A stretch of 64,000 nucleotides of DNA, taken from the NCBI GenBank assembly GCA_050260675.1, contig JBLNCN010000005.1:1138603-1202602 (forward strand). The letters are read 5' to 3'. The notes under the pieces were generated by a model. The model was not told where the DNA came from, ran no database searches, and was given only the letters and a program-made list of their open reading frames with translations. The DNA comes from JBBDIP01 sp050260675. Lineage in GTDB: Bacteria; Bacillota; Sulfobacillia; Fermentithermobacillales; Fermentithermobacillaceae. Each line of letters starts with the position of its first letter. The stretch's first letter is position 1. The position numbers and the translations under genes are program-made. Positions 31,516 through 40,528 of this stretch are shown here, piece by piece.

Positions 31516-33012
31516 CTACTTCTCCCCTCGGCCTCTATTGCCGGGGTCTTTCTCTCCGCGCGTGAAGAACTGCTCTCCGATGAGTTCCTTCGGCAGGTAC
31601 TGCTGCTCGACCCAATGCCCGGGGTAGTTGTGGGCGTACTTGTAGTCCACGCCGTGGCCTAGTTTCTCAGCGCCCTTGTAGCCGGTGCCGCGAAGATGTG
31701 GGGGAACTGCGTACGCGGGCTTTTCCCTGACGGCGGCAATAGCTCTGTCGATGGCACCGCACGCCGAGTTGGACTTTGGCGCGAGCGCTACGTAGAGAGC
31801 GGCGTGTACCAGGGGAATCCGGGCCTCGGGCATTCCGATGTGTTCCGCCGCCCTGTGTGCGGCCTCGGCCACGAGGAGTGCGTTGGAGTCGGCCAAGCCG
31901 ACGTCCTCGGAGGCGCAGATCACTATCCGCCGCGCCACAAACCTGGGGTCTTCACCGGCCTCAAGCATCCTCGCCAGCCAGTAGACGGTCGCGTCCGGAT
32001 CGCTGCCGCGCATGCTCTTGATGAAGGCAGAAATGACATCGTAGTGCTGATCGCCGGTCTTGTCATAGAAGAGCTGCGGGCTCTGGGTAATCTCGAGCGC
32101 CCGGTCAGCAAGCAGCACGACCTTGTCGCCTCGGATCTCGCCCACATTGTAGAGAGCCTCGAGCACGTTCAGGGCCGTGCGGGCGTCACCCTTGGAGAAG
32201 CCGACAATGTGCTCCAAGGCTTTGGGCTCGATCTCGATGGAAAGCACCTGCTTATTCGCTGGGCCTTCGCCGGTCGGCGGAGCCTGCGCGGCATTGGAAA
32301 TAGCGCCCGATGCGGTGGGGCTATCCGCTCGGCCTGAGGTCGATCGTTTCCCTGCCAAGAGCCCCCGCTCTTTGTCTTCGATCGCACGCTTCACGAGTGT
32401 TTCGATGTGCTCTTCTCTGAGATGGCTGAAGGTGAAGATTCGCATGCGGGAGAGAAGAGCCGGGTTTACCGAGAAGTAGGGGTTCTCTGTGGTGGCGCCT
32501 ATGAGGACTATGGTACCCCGTTCGACGTGAGGCAGCAGGGCGTCTTGCTGGGCCTTGTTGAACCGGTGGATCTCGTCCAGGAACAGGATTGTCCGTTTTC
32601 CTTCGCGCCGCAGCCTGGCTGCTTCCGCTACAACATCGCGAACATCCTGCACCCCTGACGTCACCGCCGAGAGCTCCCGGAACACCGAGTGGGTCTGCAT
32701 GGCGATCAGCCGGGCCAGGGCGGTCTTGCCTATGCCTGGCGGTCCCCAGAAAAGCATGGAGGGAATCCGGTCTCCTTCGATGGCTTGCCGAAGGGCTTTT
32801 CCTGGACCCACCAACTCCTCCTGACCCAGGAACTCGTCAAACGACCTGGGAGTCATCCTAAGAGCCAGCGGGGCGTCCGGTGGAATCACCAGGAGACCCG
32901 AGTCGACCGGGCCTTTCATGCCCAGCCTGTCGTTAGCGGTGGTCGGCCTGGGCTTCCCGTTCCAAGCCATCTCCGGCCCCACGGCCTCTCCCCAAAGCCC
33001 TTTCTGACTCAT
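31516..33012 (-). CDS. rarA: Replication-associated recombination protein A (RarA/MgsA)
   Basis: ATG at 33012 follows GGGGGAG, giving 498 residues, slightly longer than usual because of an N-terminal lead and a Gly/Ala-rich insert near residue 245-270. Walker A GPPGIGKTALA, Walker B LFLDEIHRFNK, sensor GATTENPYFSVN and the C-terminal FIKSMRGSDPDATVYWLARM and HLRGTGYKGA are classic RarA. It is a clamp-loader-like AAA+ ATPase acting at stalled forks. Confidence 0.95.
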   Translation of the reverse strand: MSQKGLWGEAVGPEMAWNGKPRPTTANDRLGMKGPVDSGLLVIPPDAPLALRMTPRSFDEFLGQEELVGPGKALRQAIEGDRIPSMLFWGPPGIGKTALARLIAMQTHSVFRELSAVTSGVQDVRDVVAEAARLRREGKRTILFLDEIHRFNKAQQDALLPHVERGTIVLIGATTENPYFSVNPALLSRMRIFTFSHLREEHIETLVKRAIEDKERGLLAGKRSTSGRADSPTASGAISNAAQAPPTGEGPANKQVLSIEIEPKALEHIVGFSKGDARTALNVLEALYNVGEIRGDKVVLLADRALEITQSPQLFYDKTGDQHYDVISAFIKSMRGSDPDATVYWLARMLEAGEDPRFVARRIVICASEDVGLADSNALLVAEAAHRAAEHIGMPEARIPLVHAALYVALAPKSNSACGAIDRAIAAVREKPAYAVPPHLRGTGYKGAEKLGHGVDYKYAHNYPGHWVEQQYLPKELIGEQFFTRGEKDPGNRGRGEK

Positions 33013-33130
33013 GTACACAGCTCCCCCATCGTGCCCGCTCTCTTCCGGACCGTCATCAAAACACCCGGTCAGGCGCGGGACCACCTGCTTAAGACAATCC
33101 CTGCCTGCCGGGTGTTAGCATGCTTGTTTC

Positions 33131-34180
33131 CTAGCCCCTACTAGCTACCGCCTCGGCGAAGCGGGCCAGCGCCTCGTCGATGTCGGCTGTGGTCACGTCA
33201 TGGTGGGTAACCAGTCTCACCCTGTAGGGCAGGTCCGCGTTGAACAGCACGCCGTAGGGCTTCATGAGTTTCACAAAGTCGGGACCGTCGATGCCCAGAC
33301 CGCGGGTATGGACCGGGCACATATTGGTCTGAACGACATCCATATCGACGTGCAGGCCCGGGATCTTGTTGATGCCCTCGGCCAGCCTCTTGGCGTTGGC
33401 ATGATCCTCGGCGAGCCTATCCACCATCTTCTCTAACGCAACGATACCTGCCGCCGCGACTATGCCCAGCTGCCTTGTCCCGCCGCCCAGCATCTTGCGG
33501 TACTTGCGGACCTTGGCAATGTAGTCCTTGGGGCCGGCGACTATGGAGCCCATGGGCGCGCAGAGGCCCTTTGATAGACAGAACTGAACGGAGTCGGCGT
33601 ACTTGGTGATCTCCTTAACGTCAACTCCAAGTCCGACAGCGGCGTTGAAGACCCTGGCGCCGTCCAGGTGGACGTGGCAGCCGCCCTCATGCGCCACCTC
33701 ATAGATAGCCTTCATGTTGTCGAGAGGGATGATGCATCCGCCGGAGCGGTTGTGGGTGTTCTCCAGGCACACGAGGCTGGTCTTGGGATAGTGGATGTTC
33801 TGGGCCCGGATTGCAGCCTTCACGTCGGCGGGGTCCATAACGCCCCGATTACCCTTGATCACCCGGGTCATGCAGCCTGAAAGCACCGCGGGGCCACCCA
33901 CTTCGTAGACGTAGATGTGGGCGAGCTCCTCAAGGATGATCTCGTCCCCGCGGTTGGTCCACGCCATGATAGCGGTCTGGTTTCCCATAGTCCCGGTGGG
34001 GACCCAACAGGCCGCTTCCTTTCCTACTTTGGCCGCTGCAATCTCTTCAAGGCGGTTTGCAGTGGGGTCATCGCCGTATACGTCGTCCCCAACCTCTGCC
34101 CTGTACATAGCCTCCCGCATTTCCTGGGTCGGCTTCGTCACCGTATCGGAACGCAGGTCGATTACCTTTTTGTCTGGCAC
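33131..34180 (-). CDS. ltaE: Low-specificity L-threonine aldolase
   Basis: GTG at 34180 behind GGAGG gives 349 residues. IDLRSDTVTKPT, GDDVYGDDPT, the PLP-stacking His region EELAHIYVYEVGG, the Asp in HLDGARVFNA and the PLP Lys in FCLSKGLCAPMGS are all present. The enzyme cleaves threonine to glycine and acetaldehyde. Confidence 0.94.
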   Translation of the reverse strand: MPDKKVIDLRSDTVTKPTQEMREAMYRAEVGDDVYGDDPTANRLEEIAAAKVGKEAACWVPTGTMGNQTAIMAWTNRGDEIILEELAHIYVYEVGGPAVLSGCMTRVIKGNRGVMDPADVKAAIRAQNIHYPKTSLVCLENTHNRSGGCIIPLDNMKAIYEVAHEGGCHVHLDGARVFNAAVGLGVDVKEITKYADSVQFCLSKGLCAPMGSIVAGPKDYIAKVRKYRKMLGGGTRQLGIVAAAGIVALEKMVDRLAEDHANAKRLAEGINKIPGLHVDMDVVQTNMCPVHTRGLGIDGPDFVKLMKPYGVLFNADLPYRVRLVTHHDVTTADIDEALARFAEAVASRG

Positions 34181-34269
34181 TTGTGGGGCGCCTCCTCGCT
34201 CTCGTCTAGTTGTCAAGACGGACTGGCTGCCGGTGCAAAGGCGGGGGCCAAATCCGGGCTGCCAGGCCG

Positions 34270-34620
34270 CTATTTGCTTCCCAGCAGCTTCTCTACCCAC
34301 TTGACTAGATCCTCCTTAGTCCTGCCGGAGAACCTATCCAGCGGCTTGCCGGAGCGAAAGCCGATTACGGCCGGTATGCTCATCACGCCGTAGGCGTTTG
34401 CGAGCGCCGGTTCCTGCTCCACGTTAATCTTGTAGAACGCAACCTCGCCCGAGTGCTTGGCGCTCGCCTCAGCTGCCGCTTGTTCGTAAATCGGGGCCAG
34501 CTTCTTGCACGGCACGCACCACGGAGCCCAAAAGTCAACGACCGACACGCTCTTGTCGTTCAGTTTGTCGAGTGTCTTTGACGTGAGGTCGGTAATCGCA
34601 GCTCCTGCTACCAGATCCAT
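34270..34620 (-). CDS. Thioredoxin-like protein (CVPC)
   Basis: 116 residues, thioredoxin fold with VDFWAPWCVPCKKLAP (active site CVPC rather than CGPC), YGVMSIPAVIGF with the cis-Pro, and the C-terminal helix. The Gly-to-Val change in the active site should alter redox potential; thioredoxin or a dedicated thiol reductase both fit. ATG follows GGGAGGAG. The aldolase gene starts 89 bases downstream. Confidence 0.88.
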   Translation of the reverse strand: MDLVAGAAITDLTSKTLDKLNDKSVSVVDFWAPWCVPCKKLAPIYEQAAAEASAKHSGEVAFYKINVEQEPALANAYGVMSIPAVIGFRSGKPLDRFSGRTKEDLVKWVEKLLGSK

Positions 34621-34912
34621 CCTTCTACTCCTCCCGGTCCTGCCTGTGGCTAGTCTAGTAAGATCGATTCGGGATGCATCCGGGGATCTCCTACCCGATC
34701 TCGGTAGGGGCGAACGTTTTTTCGCCGGTCTTGATTGTGAGCTCAGAAAGAGGAAAAAGTCCTACAGGTTTTGGGTAGAGTCAGAGAAGGAATTTGGAAG
34801 TCTGCGCAGAATGTTCAGAAATAAGGATCGGCAAGATCCCCTGTCCCCTGCAGGTAGAGTCGGCTGAGCTTCCCAGAGAAAGGCCCCTGGAACACACCGG
34901 GGGCCAAGACAT
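34621..34912. other. Intergenic region between coaE and the thioredoxin gene
   Basis: About 290 bases with no convincing gene. It holds two adjacent hairpins near 34690-34725 (CCTACC/GGTAGG and GGCGAA/TTCGCC) and, at the left end, the terminator of coaE. No promoter with both boxes stands out. Confidence 0.5.
34878..34905 (-). terminator. Terminator after coaE
   Basis: GGCCCC and GGGGCC (34882-34905) form a six- to seven-bp stem eight bases past the coaE stop; the minus strand continues TTTCTCT. Confidence 0.6.
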
Positions 34913-35542
34913 TCATAACCGCTCCCAGAGATGCAGCACCCTTTCACGAGTCTGATCCCTCGTTCCCTCGTTGTTGATGATGTGGGTAGCTCGCTTCTCC
35001 TTTTCAGAGAGGGGCATCTGGGCGTCGATTCGGGAAAGAGCCTCGCCCAGGGTATAGCCCTCCCGCTTCATTAGCCGCTCTGCTTGGGTCTCGCGACTAA
35101 CCGCGACGACCCAGACCTCGTCGCAGATGACATCCACTCCGGCCTCGATGAGCAACGGGGCGTCCACAACCGCGACAATTGATTTGCCGCTCTTCCGCGC
35201 CTCCTCCTGCAAACGACGCAGTTCCTGCTCAGTGCGCTGGATGACCAGGGGGTGGATGATCGAATTGAGATACTGCCTTGAAGCCTCATCACGAAAGATG
35301 ATCGTCCCTAGTTTGCGGCGGTCCAGAGTCCCGTCGGTCGCGATGACCTTATCACCGAATGCCTCGCGAATGCGTCTTAAGCCCTGGGAGCCCGGCATGG
35401 TCACCTCCCGGGAGAGGACATCGGCATCGATGATGACTGCCCCCAGCCCGGCCAGGATCTCCGACACCGTACTCTTGCCGGAGGCAATCCCACCGGTGAG
35501 ACCGATCACGCGGATTCCAGGCCACTTTCCATCCCTAGACAT
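34913..35542 (-). CDS. coaE: Dephospho-CoA kinase
   Basis: 209 residues. P-loop GLTGGIASGKSTVSEIL at the N-terminus, then IDADVLSREV, HPLVIQR and DAPLLIEAG, the lid and CoA-binding motifs. It catalyses the last step of coenzyme A synthesis. Its start overlaps the end of polA by eight bases, so the two are co-translated. Confidence 0.95.
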   Translation of the reverse strand: MSRDGKWPGIRVIGLTGGIASGKSTVSEILAGLGAVIIDADVLSREVTMPGSQGLRRIREAFGDKVIATDGTLDRRKLGTIIFRDEASRQYLNSIIHPLVIQRTEQELRRLQEEARKSGKSIVAVVDAPLLIEAGVDVICDEVWVVAVSRETQAERLMKREGYTLGEALSRIDAQMPLSEKEKRATHIINNEGTRDQTRERVLHLWERL

Positions 35543-38357
35543 CGAACCAGCTCCTGCCCACGTCGATCTCCACTTTAAGCGGGACTTTGAGCTGCATAAC
35601 CGTCTCCATTTCCTGACGTACCAGCCCTTGCATCAAGTCTTCTTCATCAGGCGGTATCTCGAAGATGAGCTCATCGTGCACCTGCAGGATGAGCCTGGAG
35701 ACAAGTCCATCCCGCCGGAGCCTATCGTAGATGCGGACCATGGCCAGCTTGATGATGTCGGCAGCCGAACCCTGGATAGGCGTGTTGATAGCGGTGCGCT
35801 CCGCGAAGCTGCGCTTTGCAAAGATCCTGGAATGGATATCCGGGATAGTGCGCCTGCGGCCGAGGATGGTCGTGACGTAACCGTCTTTTCGGGCCTTTTC
35901 GATTGCGGCGTCCATGAACTCCTTTACTTTGGGGTAGCGGGCGAAGTACATGTCGATGAAACTTCTGGCCTCAGCCCTGCTAACACCTGTGTTCCGCGCC
36001 AGCCCGAAATCGGAAATGCCGTAGATGATGCCGAAATTGACAGCCTTGGCCTTACCCCGGAGGTCCGAGTCCACCTGGTCGATGGGCACTCCGAAGATCT
36101 CTGAGGCCGTCCTCGCGTGGATGTCCTCCCCGTTCACGAAGGCGTCTATCATGGACGGATCGTCGGCCATGTGGGCCATTATCCTGAGCTCAATCTGGGA
36201 GTAGTCTGAAGCCAGGAAGAGGCGCCCTTCGGCCGGTATGAAGATGCGCCGGAGCGACCTGCCCAGTTCCCCGCGCACAGGTATGTTCTGCAGATTGGGC
36301 TCGGAACTTGAAAGGCGTCCGGTCGCGGTGACTGTCTGGTGGAACGTGGAGTGTATGCGCCCAGTGGTCGGATTTGTCACTTCCTCAAGCACGTCCAGGT
36401 AAGTGCACTTCAGCTTGGCGTACTGCCGGTACTCCAGGATTTTGGCAGGGAGGGGATGCTCGACGCTGAGCGCCTCCAGAACCTCCGCATCTGTCGAAAA
36501 GCCTGTCTTGGTCTTCTTGGTCGGCTTAAGGCCCATCTTCTCGAAGAGGACGTGGGCCAATTGCTTGGGCGACCCCAGGTTGAACCTCTCACCCGCGATG
36601 CTGTAGATGTCGGACTCAATGGTTGTAAGGGCGTCGGCGAATCCCTGACGGATGCTCCTGCCCAGCTCCAGGTCAGCCCGGATGCCCATGGCCTCCATCC
36701 CTGCCAGGACCTCAACGAGCGGGAACTCGACTTCCTCGGCCAGCCTGGTCAGCGACGCCTCTTGCAGGTCCTTGGAGCAGCCGTCGGCTACCGCAAAACA
36801 TGCCTGGGCACCAGCAGCCAGGTGCTCGCCCAAGGCCTCTCCGGTGGCGAACATGCCGCTTGCCTCGGGGATCAGGCCGCCCGTGTACTTGCTGACCAGG
36901 TCATCAAGCCTGTACGTAGTCCGGGTAGGATCAAGCAGATACGCTGCGACCAGGATGTCGAAGAAAGACCCGCGCGGAGTAACGCCGCGCTTGAAACAGA
37001 GCGTGAACACCCACTTGAGGTCGAACCCGGTCTTGCGGACGACTGGATCAACTAGCAATGGCTGTAGATACTTCCAGACCGCCTCCTGGCCGAAGGCGGT
37101 GTCGTCGCGGATCTTCAGTAGACACGGACCGATCCCCGACGAGATGCCTATGCTCCCAGGCCACTTGAAGTCACGGGTTACTTCGACAGCGCCTGCGTAG
37201 AACGAAATCCTGCCGGCCTCGGCTACCTCCCGCGCAAACGCGGCCAGAGCCTCCTCGCTGTCGATGACGCGGATCCCGGACGACACGGCAGCGGCGGGCG
37301 CCACCTCCATCTGAGGTGGATCTCCGAAGAGCGTTGCGCCAGGCGCAGGTTGTGCTCCTGGCATGGGCTCGGCATGTGTGGTTGACTCTATCGTGGTCCC
37401 CTGTGGCAGTGCCGCGGCCGCGGTAGAGGCGGACTGACCGGCGGCCATGCCCGCCACGCCAGCCACTCCTGTCGGCCCCGCCAGACCGGCAAGGGCTGCT
37501 ACTCTTGGTACCAGCGTGTGGAACTGCATTCTCGTGAACAGAGCTCGTGCCCGCTCCATATCGGGTCCCTTCCACAGGAACCCCGTATCGTCAAGAGGTA
37601 GCGGGGCGTCAGTGTTGATTGTCGCCAGCTTCTTTGAGAGGAACGCCGACTCCCGGCCGGCCGCCAACAGGTTGTGGACTCTGGTTGGGCCGACCTCGTC
37701 CAGGTGATTGTAAATGTCCTCAAGGTCGCAGTACTTCTGCAGCAAGGTGACCGCGGACTTTTCACCTACGCCCTTCACTCCCGGAATGTTGTCCGATGAA
37801 TCGCCTGCCAGGGCCTTAAAATCCCTGACCTGCGAGGGAGTGATGCCCAGGTCCATGCGAACGCCGTCGGGACCGTATTCCTTTACCTGCGTAATGCCCT
37901 TGACTGGCAGGATCGCTTCGACCCGCTCGTCCACAAGTTGCAGGCAATCCTTGTCTCCCGAGAGGATGGTCACAGGCATGCCGCGTTCCTTCCATCTACA
38001 GGCCAGCGTTCCAATGATGTCGTCCGCCTCGTACCCGGGCAGCTCGACGTGGGCCAGGTTGAGTGCGTCCAAGGCTTCCTTGAGCAGCGGGATCTGCGCC
38101 TTGAACTCCTGTGGGGACGGCTTCCGGGTCGCCTTGTACTCGCTGAACTCGGAGTGCCTGAAAGTCGGAGAGGGATGGTCAAAAGCCACCACGACGTGGG
38201 TCGGCCGTTTCTCGGAAAGAAAGCGGAACATCATCGTGAGGAAACCATACACGGCTCCGGTCTGGACTCCCTCCACCGTCGAGAGCGGCGGCAGAGCATA
38301 AAAAGCCCGGTTTGCCAGGGAGTTGCCGTCTACGAGGAGGAGCCTTCTATCAGCCAT
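35535..38357 (-). CDS. polA: DNA polymerase I (5' nuclease and polymerase; exonuclease-dead)
   Basis: ATG at 38357 gives 940 residues. Residues 1-295 are the 5' nuclease (LLLVDGNSL, AFDHPSPTFRH, YEADDIIGT, LSGDKDCLQLV). A Gly/Ala/Pro-rich linker (about 300-370) precedes the 3'-5' exonuclease fold, where the usual DxE is absent (ISFYAGAVEV), so proofreading is predicted lost, as in Taq and Bst enzymes. The polymerase part has ASDYSQIELR, KAVNFGIIYG and QVHDELIFE. The gene has its own promoter. Confidence 0.95.
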   Translation of the reverse strand: MADRRLLLVDGNSLANRAFYALPPLSTVEGVQTGAVYGFLTMMFRFLSEKRPTHVVVAFDHPSPTFRHSEFSEYKATRKPSPQEFKAQIPLLKEALDALNLAHVELPGYEADDIIGTLACRWKERGMPVTILSGDKDCLQLVDERVEAILPVKGITQVKEYGPDGVRMDLGITPSQVRDFKALAGDSSDNIPGVKGVGEKSAVTLLQKYCDLEDIYNHLDEVGPTRVHNLLAAGRESAFLSKKLATINTDAPLPLDDTGFLWKGPDMERARALFTRMQFHTLVPRVAALAGLAGPTGVAGVAGMAAGQSASTAAAALPQGTTIESTTHAEPMPGAQPAPGATLFGDPPQMEVAPAAAVSSGIRVIDSEEALAAFAREVAEAGRISFYAGAVEVTRDFKWPGSIGISSGIGPCLLKIRDDTAFGQEAVWKYLQPLLVDPVVRKTGFDLKWVFTLCFKRGVTPRGSFFDILVAAYLLDPTRTTYRLDDLVSKYTGGLIPEASGMFATGEALGEHLAAGAQACFAVADGCSKDLQEASLTRLAEEVEFPLVEVLAGMEAMGIRADLELGRSIRQGFADALTTIESDIYSIAGERFNLGSPKQLAHVLFEKMGLKPTKKTKTGFSTDAEVLEALSVEHPLPAKILEYRQYAKLKCTYLDVLEEVTNPTTGRIHSTFHQTVTATGRLSSSEPNLQNIPVRGELGRSLRRIFIPAEGRLFLASDYSQIELRIMAHMADDPSMIDAFVNGEDIHARTASEIFGVPIDQVDSDLRGKAKAVNFGIIYGISDFGLARNTGVSRAEARSFIDMYFARYPKVKEFMDAAIEKARKDGYVTTILGRRRTIPDIHSRIFAKRSFAERTAINTPIQGSAADIIKLAMVRIYDRLRRDGLVSRLILQVHDELIFEIPPDEEDLMQGLVRQEMETVMQLKVPLKVEIDVGRSWFDV

Positions 38358-38390
38358 AATGGAGCCGCACCCCTTGTCCCGCTTTTCCTC

Positions 38391-38419
38391 AGTATAGGAT
38401 CTGAGATACGGCTTGGCAA
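38391..38419 (-). promoter_or_regulatory. Promoter of polA-coaE
   Basis: Minus strand TTGCCA and TATACT are 17 bases apart and end 34 bases before the polA ATG, with AAGGGGTG as ribosome site. Confidence 0.75.
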
Positions 38420-38508
38420 TTTGGGGGATCTGAGGAGGCGGGCAGCCATAGGACGGGCCATCCAAGGAAGCTCATAAGACGGTGCGGATCGGCCCATGAA
38501 GACAGGAA

Positions 38509-38528
38509 AGGCCGGCGAATGCCGGCCT
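38509..38528 (-). terminator. Terminator after the anti-sigma gene
   Basis: AGGCCGGC-GAAT-GCCGGCCT is a perfect 8-bp stem 33 bases past the stop; on the minus strand it is followed by TTCCTGTCTT, a weak T-tract. Confidence 0.65.
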
Positions 38529-38561
38529 CCATACCTTGCGCGCCTTGTCTGCGCGTCTTGT

Positions 38562-39824
38562 CTACGCCCTCTTCCTCCTGAGCACGAACATCGTCACCCC
38601 AAAAAGAGCCCCCAGGACGATTAGCCCCGGCGCAGCCTTGGCAACGAAGAGCAGGAGGTTCCTCCATGCCCTCACAAACGCCTCCCACACATCGCGCCAC
38701 GGCGAATCGGAGGGCGGCTTAATCGCGCCTTCCTCAGTCAGCGTGAGCGAGACGGTGGACATGGCGACCGACTTGTCGTAGTACTGGATCTGGGCCTTCA
38801 TGCTCTCTATCTCGCCGCGAACCCTTGAGAGTTCGCCCTCAACCTGAAGCAGCTCGCCTACTGACTTGGCCTCACCCATGATCGTCAACAGGCGCTGCTC
38901 CTGGTTTTCTTTGTTCCGGAGCCTGGCGTCAAGGTCTACGTACTGGTCCGTAACGTCCTGAGCGTTGGTGTCCTGCCTTACGGTGCGCCCAAGATCCATG
39001 ATAGCGTCAACCGTGGGATCAAGGTTTTCTGCCGGAACCCTGGCCACCATGTAGAAGTTGGTGTACTCCCTATCCCCCTGTTGCGCCTGGGAAATCGACG
39101 AGGACTCGATGTAGCCGAAATTCGCCTTTACCGCGTTCATAGCCAGCTCTGAAGTCTCGGGCACTTTTCCCCTGGATACCTCGAGACCTAGTTGCGCTCT
39201 TTTTATGATCTTCTTGTCGGCGTCAAGCTGTACGGTGGCGGGAGACGCGCTGTCCGCTGTCATCATGGTCTTGACGCCGGAGACACCGGCTTCTCCCATC
39301 CCAGGTGGAGCCGCTGCGGGACCTACGCCCCCACCCGAGTACTCGGGAGGCGCGGTAGGAACCCCCGAACGCGATGACGCCAGCCCGTCCGTCCCTTTGG
39401 CCTTGAGCAGACCCTCATCCTCTTTCACGCCCGATGAGAGGGGTTTGCCGGCGAGGTCAAGGCCGAGCTTCCTATTGGCAAACCATACGCCTCCGCCTGC
39501 CGAAAGGAACATCACCAACACCATAGCCGCTGCTACAGCAGGGATCCATTGGCGAGCGGTCCACTTTGAGAGCCTCTCGGAGAGCCTGGCGAAGAAACCC
39601 CGTTTCTCAATAATGGCACTGCACATAATCATCTCATGTAAGCCGGGTGGCACTTCTTCTTCAGGGACCGATGCCAGAGCGGCCTTTACGGCTCGGAGTT
39701 CGGAGAGCGCGCTCCTGCAGCTGCCGCACGCGGCGAGATGAGCCTCCAAGGCCTCTTTGTCCTGTGCAGATAGCTCGCCGTCGATGTAGGCTGAGAGCAT
39801 TTCCTCATAAACCTGGCAGCTCAC
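38562..39824 (-). CDS. Zinc-finger anti-sigma factor fused to DUF4349 domain
   Basis: 420 residues: an N-terminal zf-HC2 anti-sigma domain (HLAACGSC at 29-36, HxxxCxxC), a membrane segment near 95-112, a Gly/Pro-rich linker, and an extracytoplasmic DUF4349 domain (AQLGLEVSRG ... VPAENLDPTVDAIMDLG ... long coiled-coil ... SVSLTLTEE), closed by a second membrane segment and RRKRA. The outside domain presumably senses the envelope and releases the sigma factor. It overlaps the sigma gene by four bases. Confidence 0.88.
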   Translation of the reverse strand: MSCQVYEEMLSAYIDGELSAQDKEALEAHLAACGSCRSALSELRAVKAALASVPEEEVPPGLHEMIMCSAIIEKRGFFARLSERLSKWTARQWIPAVAAAMVLVMFLSAGGGVWFANRKLGLDLAGKPLSSGVKEDEGLLKAKGTDGLASSRSGVPTAPPEYSGGGVGPAAAPPGMGEAGVSGVKTMMTADSASPATVQLDADKKIIKRAQLGLEVSRGKVPETSELAMNAVKANFGYIESSSISQAQQGDREYTNFYMVARVPAENLDPTVDAIMDLGRTVRQDTNAQDVTDQYVDLDARLRNKENQEQRLLTIMGEAKSVGELLQVEGELSRVRGEIESMKAQIQYYDKSVAMSTVSLTLTEEGAIKPPSDSPWRDVWEAFVRAWRNLLLFVAKAAPGLIVLGALFGVTMFVLRRKRA

Positions 39825-40441
39825 CGGAGATCCCTCCTTTCGTCACTTTTGACGGAGGAGGTGGCGAAATGTTCCGCGGGAAGGACCCTTCTTACCATAT
39901 TGCGAGCTCTGTGTAGACGGGATTTTACGGTTCCCATAGAAAGCCCCAGTATATCGGCTATTTCCTGGTATGAGTACCCTTGTACGTCGCACAAGAGGAT
40001 TATGGCCCGGTGGGCCGGGTCAAGGTCCTGTAGAGCCCTCAGTATATCGGTGCTCATGAACTTGATCTCAACCGAGTCCTCCACGTTCTCGCTCTCATCT
40101 GCTACTTCCCTGGTCACTGAAGACTCCTTGAGAGCCAGGGGTTCATCCAGAGAGCAGCTGGGTTGCTTTTGCTTCTTGCGGAGGTGATCAAGGCTGGCGT
40201 TCACGCACACCCTGTAGATCCACGTCGAAAAGCGGCTGTCGCCCCGAAACCGCGGCAGCGCCCGGTAGGCTTTGAGGAAGACGTCCTGAGTGATGTCCAT
40301 GGCGTCCTCGCGGTCTCCGACCAAGCGAAAAGCCAAGTTATAGACACCCTTCTCGTAGGCTGTGACAAGTGTCTCGAACGCGTCCGCATCACCTTTGGAC
40401 GCTCTCTGTATGAGGAACTGTTCGTCCGCTATCGCCAACAA
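39821..40441 (-). CDS. ECF RNA polymerase sigma factor (SigW/RpoE-like)
   Basis: 206 residues. Region 2 (DITQDVFLKAYRALPRF, STWIYRVCVNASLDHLRK) and region 4 (AIILLCDVQGYSYQEIADIL, GTVKSRLHRAR) are typical ECF; the acidic linker between them is long. TTG at 40441 or 40438 follows GGGGGAGGAG. Its partner anti-sigma is the next gene, in the common ATGA overlap. Confidence 0.93.
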   Translation of the reverse strand: MLAIADEQFLIQRASKGDADAFETLVTAYEKGVYNLAFRLVGDREDAMDITQDVFLKAYRALPRFRGDSRFSTWIYRVCVNASLDHLRKKQKQPSCSLDEPLALKESSVTREVADESENVEDSVEIKFMSTDILRALQDLDPAHRAIILLCDVQGYSYQEIADILGLSMGTVKSRLHRARNMVRRVLPAEHFATSSVKSDERRDLR

Positions 40442-40528
40442 GACTCCTCCCCCTCATATCCGCCCCTAAGGCGGCAGAGCTTCAGCGCTCGGCAATGGGA
40501 CGCAGATTCCAACCATTCATGTTAGTCT

